Shown here one piece after another: positions 17,243-24,955 of a stretch of DNA of 64,000 nucleotides. Where the stretch lies: positions 1-64,000 of the forward strand of contig NZ_JAGGOY010000030.1 in NCBI RefSeq assembly GCF_018614095.1, in the 5' to 3' direction. Position 1 is the stretch's first letter. Each line of letters starts with the position of its first letter. The notes beneath the pieces are model-generated. The model saw nothing but the letters and a program-made list of their open reading frames with translations. It ran no database searches and was not told where the DNA came from. The stretch comes from Streptomyces sp. ISL-87. GTDB lineage: Bacteria; Actinomycetota; Actinomycetes; Streptomycetales; Streptomycetaceae. The position numbers and the translations under genes are program-made.

Positions 17243-17977
17243 ATGAATGACGCACAGGCCGGAAGGCCGACCGACGCCCCCGACCCTGCGGCGCGCCTTG
17301 CCGCCCTCGCTGCGGCGCTGGCCGACGAGACCCGGGCCGCCATCTGTATGACCCTGCTCGAAGGGCGCGCCTGGACCGCGGGCGAGCTGGCCCGGATCAC
17401 CTCGGTCGCGCCGTCCACCGTCAGCGGCCACCTGTCCCGCCTGCTCGACGCGGGCATCTGCGTGACCGAGCGACAGGGCCGCCACAGCTACGTGCGGATC
17501 GCCGACGCCGCGACGGCTCGCCTAGTGGACGAGCTGGCCTCGCATGCGATTCCGGATCGGGATGCCGCGCACGCGGTGCCCGTGGTCTCCGCGCCCGACC
17601 CGCTGGCCCGTGCCCGCACCTGCTACGACCATTTCGCGGGGCGGCTCGGCATGGCGGTCACCGATGCCATGGAGGGACAAGGGCTGCTGCGGACCGAGGG
17701 GGCCTTCGAGCTCACGGAGGCGGGGCGCGAGTGGTGCGGGCGGGCCGGCGTCGACCTCACGCGCGTGGGGCGCAGGCCGCTGGCGAGCTCCTGCCTGGAC
17801 TGGACCGAACGGCGTCGTCACCTGGGCGGCCTGGCCGGGGCGCGGCTGTGCGCGCGGGCGCTGAACGAGAAGTGGGTGGTGCGGGTGCCGGGCGGCGGGC
17901 GGGGGCTGCGGGTGACCGAGGCCGGGGAGCGGGCCTTCAGTGACTTGCTGGGTATTTCGAGCTCAATACTTCGGTAG
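17243..17977 (+). CDS. winged-helix transcriptional regulator (ArsR-like)
   Basis: A 244-residue regulator. RLAALAAALADETRAAICMTLLEGRAWTAGELARITSVAPSTVSGHLSRLLDAGIC (about 20-77) is a clear ArsR-type winged helix, with recognition helix SVAPSTVSGHLSRLL. The C-terminal half (about 120-244) is an extra domain with DPLARARTCYDHFAGRLG, common in actinobacterial relatives and probably ligand binding. It diverges from pls across 226 bases and is followed after 32 bases by an EamA permease. It may therefore control the permease, pls, or both. Confidence 0.85.
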   Translation: MNDAQAGRPTDAPDPAARLAALAAALADETRAAICMTLLEGRAWTAGELARITSVAPSTVSGHLSRLLDAGICVTERQGRHSYVRIADAATARLVDELASHAIPDRDAAHAVPVVSAPDPLARARTCYDHFAGRLGMAVTDAMEGQGLLRTEGAFELTEAGREWCGRAGVDLTRVGRRPLASSCLDWTERRRHLGGLAGARLCARALNEKWVVRVPGGGRGLRVTEAGERAFSDLLGISSSILR

Positions 17978-18009
17978 ACGACGAAATGAAACCTCGGTAG
18001 GGTCCGCGT

Positions 18010-18936
18010 ATGAAGTCCCGCCTGAGTCTGCTCTCACCCCGCGCCCTCACAGTCGGCGCCGTCTCCTTCACGGTGTTCGCGTGGGCCTCCGCCTTCGTTT
18101 CCATCCGCAGCGCCGGCGCCGCCTACTCGCCCGGGGCCCTGGCCCTCGGCAGGCTGCTGGCCGCCTCCCTGGTGCTCGTCGCCCTGCTCCTGGTACGCCG
18201 CGAAGGTCTGCCGCCGCGCGGAGCCTGGCGCGGCATCGTGATATCCGGACTGGTGTGGTTCTGCGGCTACACGGTCGCGCTGAACTGGGGTGAACGTCTG
18301 GTGGACGCGGGTACGGCGTCCCTGCTCGTGAACACCGGGCCCATCCTGATGGCACTGCTCGCTGCCCGCCTGCTGGGGGAGGCGCTGCCACCGCGGCTGC
18401 TGGCGGGCATGGCCGTCTCCTTCGTCGGCGCGGTGGTCGTCGGCCTGTCCATGTCGTCCGGCGGCGACGGCTCCACATCAGCCCTCGGAGTCGCGCTGTG
18501 CCTGCTGGCCGCAGTGGCCTACGCGACCGGTGTGGTCGCGCAGAAGCCGGCCCTGTCCTTCGGGACGCCCATGCAGATCACCGCGTACAGCTGCCTGACC
18601 GGCGCCGTGGCCAGCCTGCCCTTCGCCGGGCAACTCGCGGCGGAGCTGCCCCGGGCGCCGGTTTCCGCGACGCTGAACATGGTCTACCTGGGCGTGGTGC
18701 CGACCGCCCTCGCCTTCATCGCGTGGAGCTACGCCCTGGCCCGAATGCCGGCCGGGAAGCTGGGTTCGACCACGTACGCCGTCCCGGCCGTCGTGGTGCT
18801 GCTGAGCTGGGTGCTCCTGGGCGAGGTGCCCGCATGGCTGACGCTGATCGGCGGGGTGCTGTGCCTGACCGGGGTGGCGGTGTCCCGACGCCGGCCGCGC
18901 TCCGCGACGGCCGTCGCGGCAGCGGTGACGAACTGA
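18010..18936 (+). CDS. EamA/DMT superfamily transporter
   Basis: A 308-residue integral membrane protein with about ten predicted helices in two EamA repeats (about 13-140 and 155-290). FAWASAFVSIRSAGAAYSPG opens the first repeat, and YLGVVPTALAFIAWSYALAR with VPAVVVLLSWVLLGEVP lie in the second. Members export amino acids and metabolites. It is cotranscribed with the ArsR-like regulator and sits one gene from the polyamino-acid synthetase, so amino acid or product export is a reasonable guess only. Confidence 0.88.
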   Translation: MKSRLSLLSPRALTVGAVSFTVFAWASAFVSIRSAGAAYSPGALALGRLLAASLVLVALLLVRREGLPPRGAWRGIVISGLVWFCGYTVALNWGERLVDAGTASLLVNTGPILMALLAARLLGEALPPRLLAGMAVSFVGAVVVGLSMSSGGDGSTSALGVALCLLAAVAYATGVVAQKPALSFGTPMQITAYSCLTGAVASLPFAGQLAAELPRAPVSATLNMVYLGVVPTALAFIAWSYALARMPAGKLGSTTYAVPAVVVLLSWVLLGEVPAWLTLIGGVLCLTGVAVSRRRPRSATAVAAAVTN

Positions 18937-19194
18937 GTTCCGCCGGCCGCGGCTGCGGGAGCGAGGCCCGCGGCGCGGCGGCCCTGTACCTCTGGAGCGG
19001 GCCGCAAACGCCCCACGGGGCAAGATCACCGCATCGAGGTAAACCAACGGTTTAAAAGGGCCGATCTGATGCACCGACGGTTACTGTGCTCCCGGATCCG
19101 GACGGATTGCCCGGATATCCGCCCCCCTTTTTCTTCTTTCACCGGTGACGTGCACGTGCGCCGATCACCGCCCTTACGAAAGAGAGCCTGCCCG

Positions 19195-20607
19195 ATGACC
19201 GTGGACACCAGCCCGGAGGCGCAGCTGGAGCCTCTCCAGCAGACCAGCCTGGGAACGGCGGCTGCCCGCAACCTCGCCACCACGACCAAGTCCGCCCCTC
19301 AGATGCAGGAGATCACCTCCCGCTGGCTGCTGAGAATGCTCCCCTGGGTGGAGACCAAGGGCGGCACCTACCGGGTGAACCGCCGGCTGACCTACACCGT
19401 CGGCGACGGGCGCATCGATTTCGTCCAGGACGGTGCCAACGTCCGGGTGATCCCCCGTGAGCTCGGCGAACTCGCCATGCTGCGCGGCTTCGACGACGTG
19501 GAGGTGCTGACCGCGCTCGCCGGCCGGTGTGTCCAGCGTGACTTCCGTGCCGGTGAGGTGCTGGTCGAGCGCGGCACCCCCGCCGAGCGGATCCACCTGA
19601 TCGCCCACGGCCGGGTCAACCAGACCTCCGCCGGCAAGTACGGGGACGAGGTCGCCGTAGCCGTGCTCGCCGACGGCGACCGGTTCGGTGAGCACGCCCT
19701 GCTGGACGGCGAGGGGAGCTGGGACTACACCGCCACCGCCGCCACCGCCGGCACCCTGCTCACCCTGTCCCGCGCCGACTTCGACGCCGTGATGTCCTCG
19801 GCGCCGCACCTCCAGGCCCACATCCAGCAGTTCGGCTCGCTTCCGCACCAGCGGCAGAACCGGCACGGCGAGGCCGAGATCGCGATGTCGGCCGGCCACA
19901 CCGGCGAACCCGAACTGCCCGGCACCTTCGTCGACTACGAACTCAAGCCCCGCGAGTACGAACTCTCCATCGCCCAGACCGTACTGCGGGTCCACACGAG
20001 GGTCGCCGACCTCTACAACGACCCGATGAACCAGACCGAGGAGCAGCTCAGGCTCACCATCGAGGCGCTGCGCGAGCGCCAGGAGCACGAGCTGATCAAC
20101 AACCGGGAGTTCGGTCTGCTCCACAACGCCGACTTCAAGCAGCGGATCCAGACCCACTCCGGCCCGCCCACCCCGGACGACCTCGACGAGCTGCTCTGCC
20201 GCCGCCGTGGCTCCAAGCTCTTCCTCGCCCACCCCAGGACGATCGCGGCGATCGGGCGTGAGTTCAACGCCCGCGGGCTCTACCCGGACCACGTCGACCT
20301 CGGCGGACAGCAGGTCCCGGCCTGGCGCGGGGTCCCGATCCTGCCCTGCAACAAGATCCCCATCAGCAAGGAGAACACCAGCTCGATCCTTGTGATGCGA
20401 ACCGGCGAGGACAACCAGGGCGTCATCGGCCTGCGCCAGACCGGTCTGCCGGAGGAGTACGAGCCGGGCCTGTCGGTGCGCTTCATGGGCATCAGCGAGC
20501 AGGCGATCATCTCCTACCTGGTCACCACCTACTACTCCGCCGCCATCCTGGTGCCCGACGCGCTCGGCGTGCTGGAGAACGTGCAGATCGCCCGCAGGCA
20601 CGACTAG
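19195..20607 (+). CDS. family 2B encapsulin shell protein with cyclic-nucleotide-binding-like domain
   Basis: A 470-residue protein of the EshA/family 2B encapsulin type: an HK97-fold shell protein interrupted by a cNMP-binding-like domain. Residues about 98-205 ([15 protein letters not shown] ... [12 protein letters not shown] ... [13 protein letters not shown]) are the inserted domain. The flanks, including [20 protein letters not shown] and the C-terminal [29 protein letters not shown], form the shell fold. Family 2B shells are known to package 2-MIB synthase, the very next gene. The ATG at 19195 follows AAAGAGAG. The 258-base upstream gap must hold the operon promoter. Confidence 0.92.
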   Translation: MTVDTSPEAQLEPLQQTSLGTAAARNLATTTKSAPQMQEITSRWLLRMLPWVETKGGTYRVNRRLTYTVGDGRIDFVQDGANVRVIPRELGELAMLRGFDDVEVLTALAGRCVQRDFRAGEVLVERGTPAERIHLIAHGRVNQTSAGKYGDEVAVAVLADGDRFGEHALLDGEGSWDYTATAATAGTLLTLSRADFDAVMSSAPHLQAHIQQFGSLPHQRQNRHGEAEIAMSAGHTGEPELPGTFVDYELKPREYELSIAQTVLRVHTRVADLYNDPMNQTEEQLRLTIEALRERQEHELINNREFGLLHNADFKQRIQTHSGPPTPDDLDELLCRRRGSKLFLAHPRTIAAIGREFNARGLYPDHVDLGGQQVPAWRGVPILPCNKIPISKENTSSILVMRTGEDNQGVIGLRQTGLPEEYEPGLSVRFMGISEQAIISYLVTTYYSAAILVPDALGVLENVQIARRHD

Positions 20608-20704
20608 AGGAACTGCCCCACGGCCAGACAGCCCGGACCCTCCCGGGCCGGCCGAGCGTGCCCGGGATCCGGGACAGCCCAACCACCTCACCAAGGAGCT
20701 ACGG

Positions 20705-21949
20705 ATGCCCGATCCTGGGCCTTCCCCTCTGCAGTCGAGCATGCCCGCGGCCGCTGCCCGCTTCGGGGCCCACGGTCACGGCCGTGGCATCGAAGCCGTC
20801 GGCTGCGTCCAGCCTGCCCTGTTCGCCCCGCCCGCCCAGCCCTCCGTCGCCGACAGGACACCGAGCCCTGCCCTGGAGCGGATCCTCTGCGGCCCCAGTG
20901 GCCTGGGCACGGCAGGGCTGTCCCTGGCCCGGCGCGAGGAGCCGCCCGCGCCACCGCAGGAGCCGGCGGCAGGCCGCCCGATCCCGGGCCTCTACTACCA
21001 CCCGGTGCCGGAACCCGACCCGGTACGAGTGGAGGAGGTCAGCCAAAGGATCAAGGCATGGGCGGTGGACGAGGTCGAGCTGTACCCCCCGGAGTGGGAG
21101 GACCAGTTCGACGGGTTCTCCGTGGGCCGCTACATGGTCGCCTGTCATCCGGACGCTCCCACCGTCGAGCACCTGATGCTCGCCACGCGGCTGATGGTCG
21201 CCGAGAACGTGGTCGACGACTGCTACTGCGAGGACCACGGTGGCTCGCCCGTCGGCCTCGGCGGACGCCTGCTGCTGGCGCACACCGCTCTCGACCCCCT
21301 CCACACGGCGACGGAGTACCAGCCGGAGTGGACTGAGTCGCTCCACTCGGACGCGCCGCGGCGTGCGTACCGATCGGCCATGGAGTACTTCGCCCAACAG
21401 GCGACCCCCTCCCAGGCCGACCGGTTCCGGCACGACATGGCCCGTCTGCACATGGGGTACCTCGCCGAGGCCGCCTGGGCCGAGACGGACTACGTCCCGG
21501 AGGTGTGGGAGTACCTGTCGATGCGGCAGTTCAACAACTTCCGCCCCTGCCCCACCATCACCGACACCGTCGGCGGCTACGAACTGCCGGCGGACCTGCA
21601 TGCCCAGCCCGCCATGCAACGGGTCATCGCGCTCGCCGGGAACGCGACCACCATCGTCAACGACCTGTACTCCTACACCAAGGAACTCGCCAGCCCCGGC
21701 CGGCACCTGAACCTGCCCGTGGTGATCGCCGAACGCGAGGGCTGCTCCGTCCGCGATGCCTACCTGAAGGCGGTCGAGGTCCACAACGACCTCATGCACG
21801 CCTTCGAGTCCGCGGCCGCCGACCTGGCCGCCGCCTGCCCCGTCCCGAGCGCGCTGCGCTTCCTGAAGGGCGTGGCCGTGTGGGTCGACGGCAACCACTA
21901 CTGGCACCAGACCAATACCTACCGCTACAGCCTGCCCGACTTCTGGTAA
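20705..21949 (+). CDS. 2-methylisoborneol synthase (class I terpene cyclase)
   Basis: A 414-residue terpene cyclase that converts 2-methyl-GPP to 2-MIB, the earthy odorant. The metal-binding acidic motif VVDDCYCED (about 169-177) with its unusual Cys residues is diagnostic, and the NSE triad reads NDLYSYTKE (about 318-326). The first 100 or so residues are Pro/Ala-rich and disordered but contain a conserved-looking patch, ALERILCGPSGLGTAGLSLA, which fits the encapsulin cargo-loading region described for this family. AAGGAG lies before the ATG. It is 97 bases after the shell gene and 2 bases before the methyltransferase gene. Confidence 0.95.
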   Translation: MPDPGPSPLQSSMPAAAARFGAHGHGRGIEAVGCVQPALFAPPAQPSVADRTPSPALERILCGPSGLGTAGLSLARREEPPAPPQEPAAGRPIPGLYYHPVPEPDPVRVEEVSQRIKAWAVDEVELYPPEWEDQFDGFSVGRYMVACHPDAPTVEHLMLATRLMVAENVVDDCYCEDHGGSPVGLGGRLLLAHTALDPLHTATEYQPEWTESLHSDAPRRAYRSAMEYFAQQATPSQADRFRHDMARLHMGYLAEAAWAETDYVPEVWEYLSMRQFNNFRPCPTITDTVGGYELPADLHAQPAMQRVIALAGNATTIVNDLYSYTKELASPGRHLNLPVVIAEREGCSVRDAYLKAVEVHNDLMHAFESAAADLAAACPVPSALRFLKGVAVWVDGNHYWHQTNTYRYSLPDFW

Positions 21950-21951
21950 GG

Positions 21952-22845
21952 ATGGATTTATCTGTGACCAACACCGAGCTCACCATGGCCCCCGCCTCCG
22001 CGTTCATCCCTGCCCCGGCGACGCCCTACCAAGGTGACATCGCCCGTTACTGGGACCACGAGGCCCGGCCGGTGAACCTGCGTCTCGGCGACGTCGACGG
22101 CCTCTACCACCACCACTACGGCATCGGTGACGTCGACCACGCGGCGCTCGGAGACACCGACGACAGCGCGTACGAGAAGAAGCTGATCGCCGAGCTCCAC
22201 CGCCTGGAGTCGGCGCAGGCCGAAGTCCTCCTGGACCACCTCGGCACCATCGGGCAGGACGACACGCTCGTGGACGCCGGCTGCGGCCGCGGCGGATCGA
22301 TGGTCATGGCCCACCAGCGGTTCGGATGCAAGGTCGAGGGCGTCACCCTGTCGGCCAAGCAGGCCGAGTTCGCGAACCAGCGCGCCCGCGAACTCGGCAT
22401 CGAGGACTCCGTCCGCGCCCGCGTCTGCAACATGCTCAACACGCCGTTGGAGACGGGGCAGGCCGCGGCCTCGTGGAACAACGAGTCGAGCATGTACGTC
22501 GACCTGCACGACCTCTTCGCCGAACATTCCCGCGTTCTCGCCGTCGGCGGCCGCTACGTGACCATCACCGGTTGCTGGAACCCCCGTTACGGCCAGCCCT
22601 CGAAGTGGGTCTCCCAGATCAACGCGCACTTCGAATGCAACATCCACTCCCGCCGGGAGTACATGCGAGCCATGGCCGACAACCGTCTCGTACCGCAGGC
22701 CGTCATCGACCTGACCCCCGCGACCCTGCCCTACTGGGAGCTGCGGGCCACTTCCTCGCTGGTCACCGGCATCGAAGAGGCGTTCATCAACTCCTACAAG
22801 GACGGCTCGTTCCAGTACGTCCTGATCGCGGCCGACCGCGTCTGA
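21952..22845 (+). CDS. geranyl diphosphate 2-C-methyltransferase
   Basis: A 297-residue SAM-dependent methyltransferase that makes 2-methyl-GPP for the preceding synthase. The N-terminus PATPYQGDIARYWDHEARP and LRLGDVDGLYHHHYGIGDVD are characteristic of this enzyme; motif I is VDAGCGRGGSMVMAHQRFG (about 105-123). The ATG at 21952 is only 2 bases after the synthase stop, with AAGG within the junction. It is last in the operon and followed by a strong hairpin at 22874. Confidence 0.94.
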   Translation: MDLSVTNTELTMAPASAFIPAPATPYQGDIARYWDHEARPVNLRLGDVDGLYHHHYGIGDVDHAALGDTDDSAYEKKLIAELHRLESAQAEVLLDHLGTIGQDDTLVDAGCGRGGSMVMAHQRFGCKVEGVTLSAKQAEFANQRARELGIEDSVRARVCNMLNTPLETGQAAASWNNESSMYVDLHDLFAEHSRVLAVGGRYVTITGCWNPRYGQPSKWVSQINAHFECNIHSRREYMRAMADNRLVPQAVIDLTPATLPYWELRATSSLVTGIEEAFINSYKDGSFQYVLIAADRV

Positions 22846-22873
22846 CCCGTCCTGCCGTGTCCGGTCACACAAA

Positions 22874-22910
22874 GGTGCCCCCGGTATCTCATTGAGATAA
22901 CGGGGGCACC
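22874..22910. terminator. strong two-part hairpin between convergent genes
   Basis: Outer arms GGTGCCCCCG and CGGGGGCACC (10 bp, perfect) enclose inner arms TATCTC and GAGATA with an ATT loop and one G/A mismatch. It follows the 2-MIB operon and precedes the end of the convergent poly-Gly gene, so it can serve both directions. Confidence 0.8.
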
Positions 22911-22927
22911 CGTGCGAGCGACGGACG

Positions 22928-23152
22928 TCAGAACATGCTCAGCGCGAGACCGACGAGAAGACCCACCGCCGCGAGCCCGGCACTGAGGGCAGCGCCTATG
23001 CCGCCTCCGCCTCCGCCTCCGCCTCCGCCTCCGCCTCCGCCTCCGCCGCCTCCGCCGTAGCCGGCGCCGGTGCCGGGGTACGTGGTGATCGTGCCGGTTT
23101 CGTTGAGGTCGAAGGTCTCAGTCCAGTGGATGTCCTGGTGTTTGAGTGACAT
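22928..23152 (-). CDS. poly-glycine small membrane protein, apparently 5'-truncated
   Basis: From the ATG at 23152 the protein has 74 residues: MSLKHQDIHWTETFDLNETG, then a run of about 19 glycines, then a C-terminal membrane helix IGAALSAGLAAVGLLVGLAL. In-frame sequence continues upstream (QELNKSFGTTGV) without a stop to about 23190, where it abruptly meets the recombinase remnant of the opposite strand. No ribosome binding site is evident before the ATG. I infer that the true start has been lost. No family is recognised. Confidence 0.45.
   Translation of the reverse strand: MSLKHQDIHWTETFDLNETGTITTYPGTGAGYGGGGGGGGGGGGGGGGGGGIGAALSAGLAAVGLLVGLALSMF
23001..23056 (-). repeat. CCGCCT hexamer tandem repeat encoding poly-Gly
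   Basis: About nine copies of a CCGCCT hexamer, interrupted once by CCG, lie within the small membrane protein gene and encode its glycine run. This is a likely slippage site. Confidence 0.8.
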
Positions 23153-23190
23153 GACGCCCGTGGTGCCGAAGCTCTTGTTGAGCTCCTGTG

Positions 23191-23769
23191 CTGATCTTCG
23201 TGACCGACGCCATCATGAACGGCCTGCCATCGCACATCGCTCAAGTGATCTGTGGACATAAGAGTCTTGATACGACGATGGGCTACAAGGCGATCTACTC
23301 GGCCGAGACCATCGAGGCCCATCGGGCCTTCATCGCCCGTCGCAGGGCCACCTGACCCAGCGATGAGTATCGGACCCCCACCGAGGAGGAATGGGACGCC
23401 TTCCTCGCGCACTTCGAGAAGCGCAAGGTCTCCATCGGCACCTGCGCTCGTGCCTTTTCAAGCCCCTGTGTTCATGAACACGCTTGTGTTCGTTGCTCGC
23501 TCCTCCGGCCCGACCCGGCCCAGCGCGGCCGGTTGGAGGAGATCCGCGATAACCTCATCGCCCGCATCGCCGAGGCCGAGCGCGAGGGCTGGCTCGGCGA
23601 GGTCGAAGGACTCCGGGTCAGCCTGGCTGGCGCGGAAGACAAGCTGGCGCAAATGGACAGACGAACTCCCGGCGGCACGGCGATCAACCTCGGCATGCCA
23701 CGCATGGCCGCAGCTCAACTACCGGCATGGCTGAGCTCGGCAGCTCATTCGGCGGGAACCAACCGATAG
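23191..23769 (+). pseudogene. tyrosine recombinase C-terminal remnant with nonsense codon
   Basis: One continuous frame reads LIFVTDAIMNGLPSHIAQVI, then GHKSLDTTMGYKAIYSAETI: the GH...TTMGY box with the nucleophile Tyr of a tyrosine recombinase. It continues through a Cys/His-rich tail (CVHEHACVRC) to the stop at 23767. An in-frame TGA at 23353 sits where relatives have Arg, consistent with CGA to TGA. The catalytic Arg-Lys half and the DNA-binding N-terminus are absent, so the gene is dead both by truncation and by nonsense mutation. Confidence 0.8.
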
Positions 23770-23781
23770 TTCAGAGAAGCT

Positions 23782-23970
23782 TGCATCCGGTGCCCGATGC
23801 TGCAGGTCAACCCGAAGATGCTGTCGAGGCTCACGGAGACTGAAAAGGAAATCGAAGGCATCGACCTGACGCTGACTTTCGTCCGCACCAAGCAAGCTGA
23901 CGCGGCTCGGCTCACACATCGGGAACCAGTGGGCCTCGGTATCCCGACCACCCGCCCCCAGTCCGACTGA
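23782..23970 (+). pseudogene. second recombinase tail fragment with internal deletion
   Basis: The frame CIRCPMLQVNPKMLSRLTET, then EIEGIDLTLTFVRTKQADAA and REPVGLGIPTTRP, ends at 23970. It matches the zinc-finger-like tail of another tyrosine recombinase of the same broad type. Between TETEK and EIEGID the segment preserved in the copy at 28973 (RAEEERWLG) is missing, so it carries an internal deletion. There is no start codon context. Confidence 0.65.
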
Positions 23971-24008
23971 CGACCATGATCGTCTCGCCTTGACTTAGTG
24001 CAGAGAAG
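23848..24008. repeat. 161-bp direct repeat, left copy
   Basis: From GAAATCGAAGGCATCGACC to GTGCAGAGAAG this copy matches 29000-29160, differing by one inserted C in a C run and one missing G. It covers the end of the recombinase fragment. Immediately to its right begins the truncated acyl-CoA ligase. Confidence 0.9.
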
Positions 24009-24416
24009 GACAGCTCCTGCGCGCGCGGCGCACTCTCTGCGTCCGTGTAGAGGGTCACCGCCTGGGTGTCGCGCAGGATCTGGATCTGATGCTCCGGCGG
24101 CAGGACCGCCGCGTTGCTGACGGGATGGGCGGACCGCAGATAGCAGACGGCGCTTCCCAGCAGGTGCGCGGCATAGCGCACCGTGAGCATTTCAGGGCTG
24201 TTGGGGGGCGACCAGAACGGCTACGACATCCCCTTTCCGTACGCCGTTTTCACGCAGCGTATGGAATATCTCGAGGACGGAACGGTTCAGTTCGGCACCT
24301 GATATCACCTGACCACGCCAGCGAAGAACCGGACGGTCCGAATCCAATGAGCACACCGAGAGAATGTCCGAGACGTAACTGTCGCTTTCGCTCCACCATT
24401 GACCCTGTAGGGTCAT
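24009..24416 (-). pseudogene. acyl-CoA ligase (AMP-binding) N-terminal fragment, frameshifted and truncated
   Basis: The native start is intact (GAGAGG then MTLQGQWWSESDSYVSDILS at 24416). The N-terminal AMP-ligase region DRPVLRWRGQVISGAELNRS and GVRKGDVVAVLVAP is followed by a frameshift in a run of six G (24203-24208). Removing one base restores APNSPEMLTVRYAAHLLGSA and onwards. At 24009 the frame runs into the direct repeat, so the catalytic core and C-terminal domain are gone. The frameshift could be a base-calling error; the truncation cannot. Confidence 0.7.
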
Positions 24417-24639
24417 CCCCTACCTCTCCATGCAAACCCCGGCGACTTCCGTTCCGCTGACCCGGGTGAATTCCGATCCTCCCATTCGGAAGATACGCGG
24501 GGAAGAACGTTCGGCCCGCTGAATCGGCAGGCCGAAAGGGCCGCCCGCACGGGGTAGCCGTCTGGGTACTCTGCCGCTCCCGACGGCCCCAGGACACCCA
24601 CCAGGACGGGCTCCGGGAGCAGCCGCACCGGCGGGGGCG

Positions 24640-24685
24640 CCCGCTCCGTGCCCCGCCCCGTGTCCGGAACGGGGCACGGAGCGGG
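24640..24685. repeat. 16-bp perfect inverted repeat in the ligase/MFS intergenic region
   Basis: CCCGCTCCGTGCCCCG (24640-24655) and CGGGGCACGGAGCGGG (24670-24685) are perfectly complementary across 14 bases. It could be an operator or a stable hairpin. The whole stretch 24417-24955 has no supported gene. Confidence 0.65.
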
Positions 24686-24745
24686 ACAGAGGCAGAACGC
24701 GAGATGGGGCACGGAATTCCCGCGAGGTCAAACATTAGGTTCAGA

Positions 24746-24893
24746 AATTGACAGAGCACGTGGCGGCATGCCCCCGGGAGCGTACTAAATCGCCGGCCCG
24801 GTCACATCTTCAAGAATTGACAGAACACTGGGCGGCATGCCCTCGGGTACGCCGGAAAATCGCCGACTGTTATCGGTCGCCAGGGAATTGACA
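24746..24893 (+). promoter_or_regulatory. three phased AATTGACA boxes upstream of the MFS operon
   Basis: AATTGACA occurs at 24746, 24815 and 24886, spaced 69 and 71 bases. The first two lie in 50-bp imperfect repeats sharing GGCGGCATGCCC and ending AAATCGCCG; the third is a short copy. TTGACA resembles a -35 element but no convincing -10 follows. The regular spacing before the operon start suggests repeated regulator sites or tandem promoters. Confidence 0.5.
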
Positions 24894-24955
24894 CCCGCCT
24901 GATGGTTGCTTACGGTCCGCTCGTCAGGTTTTCCAGACCGCATCCGAAGGTATTC

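Noticed and set aside
19139..19165. GTGAC/GATCACC half-sites before the encapsulin gene as a Crp-type operator
   Set aside because: The half-sites are too far apart for a Crp/Fnr dyad, so the apparent link to the cNMP-binding shell domain is not supported.
22995..23060. Possible CRISPR-like short repeats
   Set aside because: The unit is a 6-bp coding repeat without spacers. No CRISPR array was seen anywhere in the window.
24009..24416. A functional acyl-CoA ligase gene
   Set aside because: Even if the G-run frameshift is an error, the frame ends at the direct repeat before any adenylation core motif.
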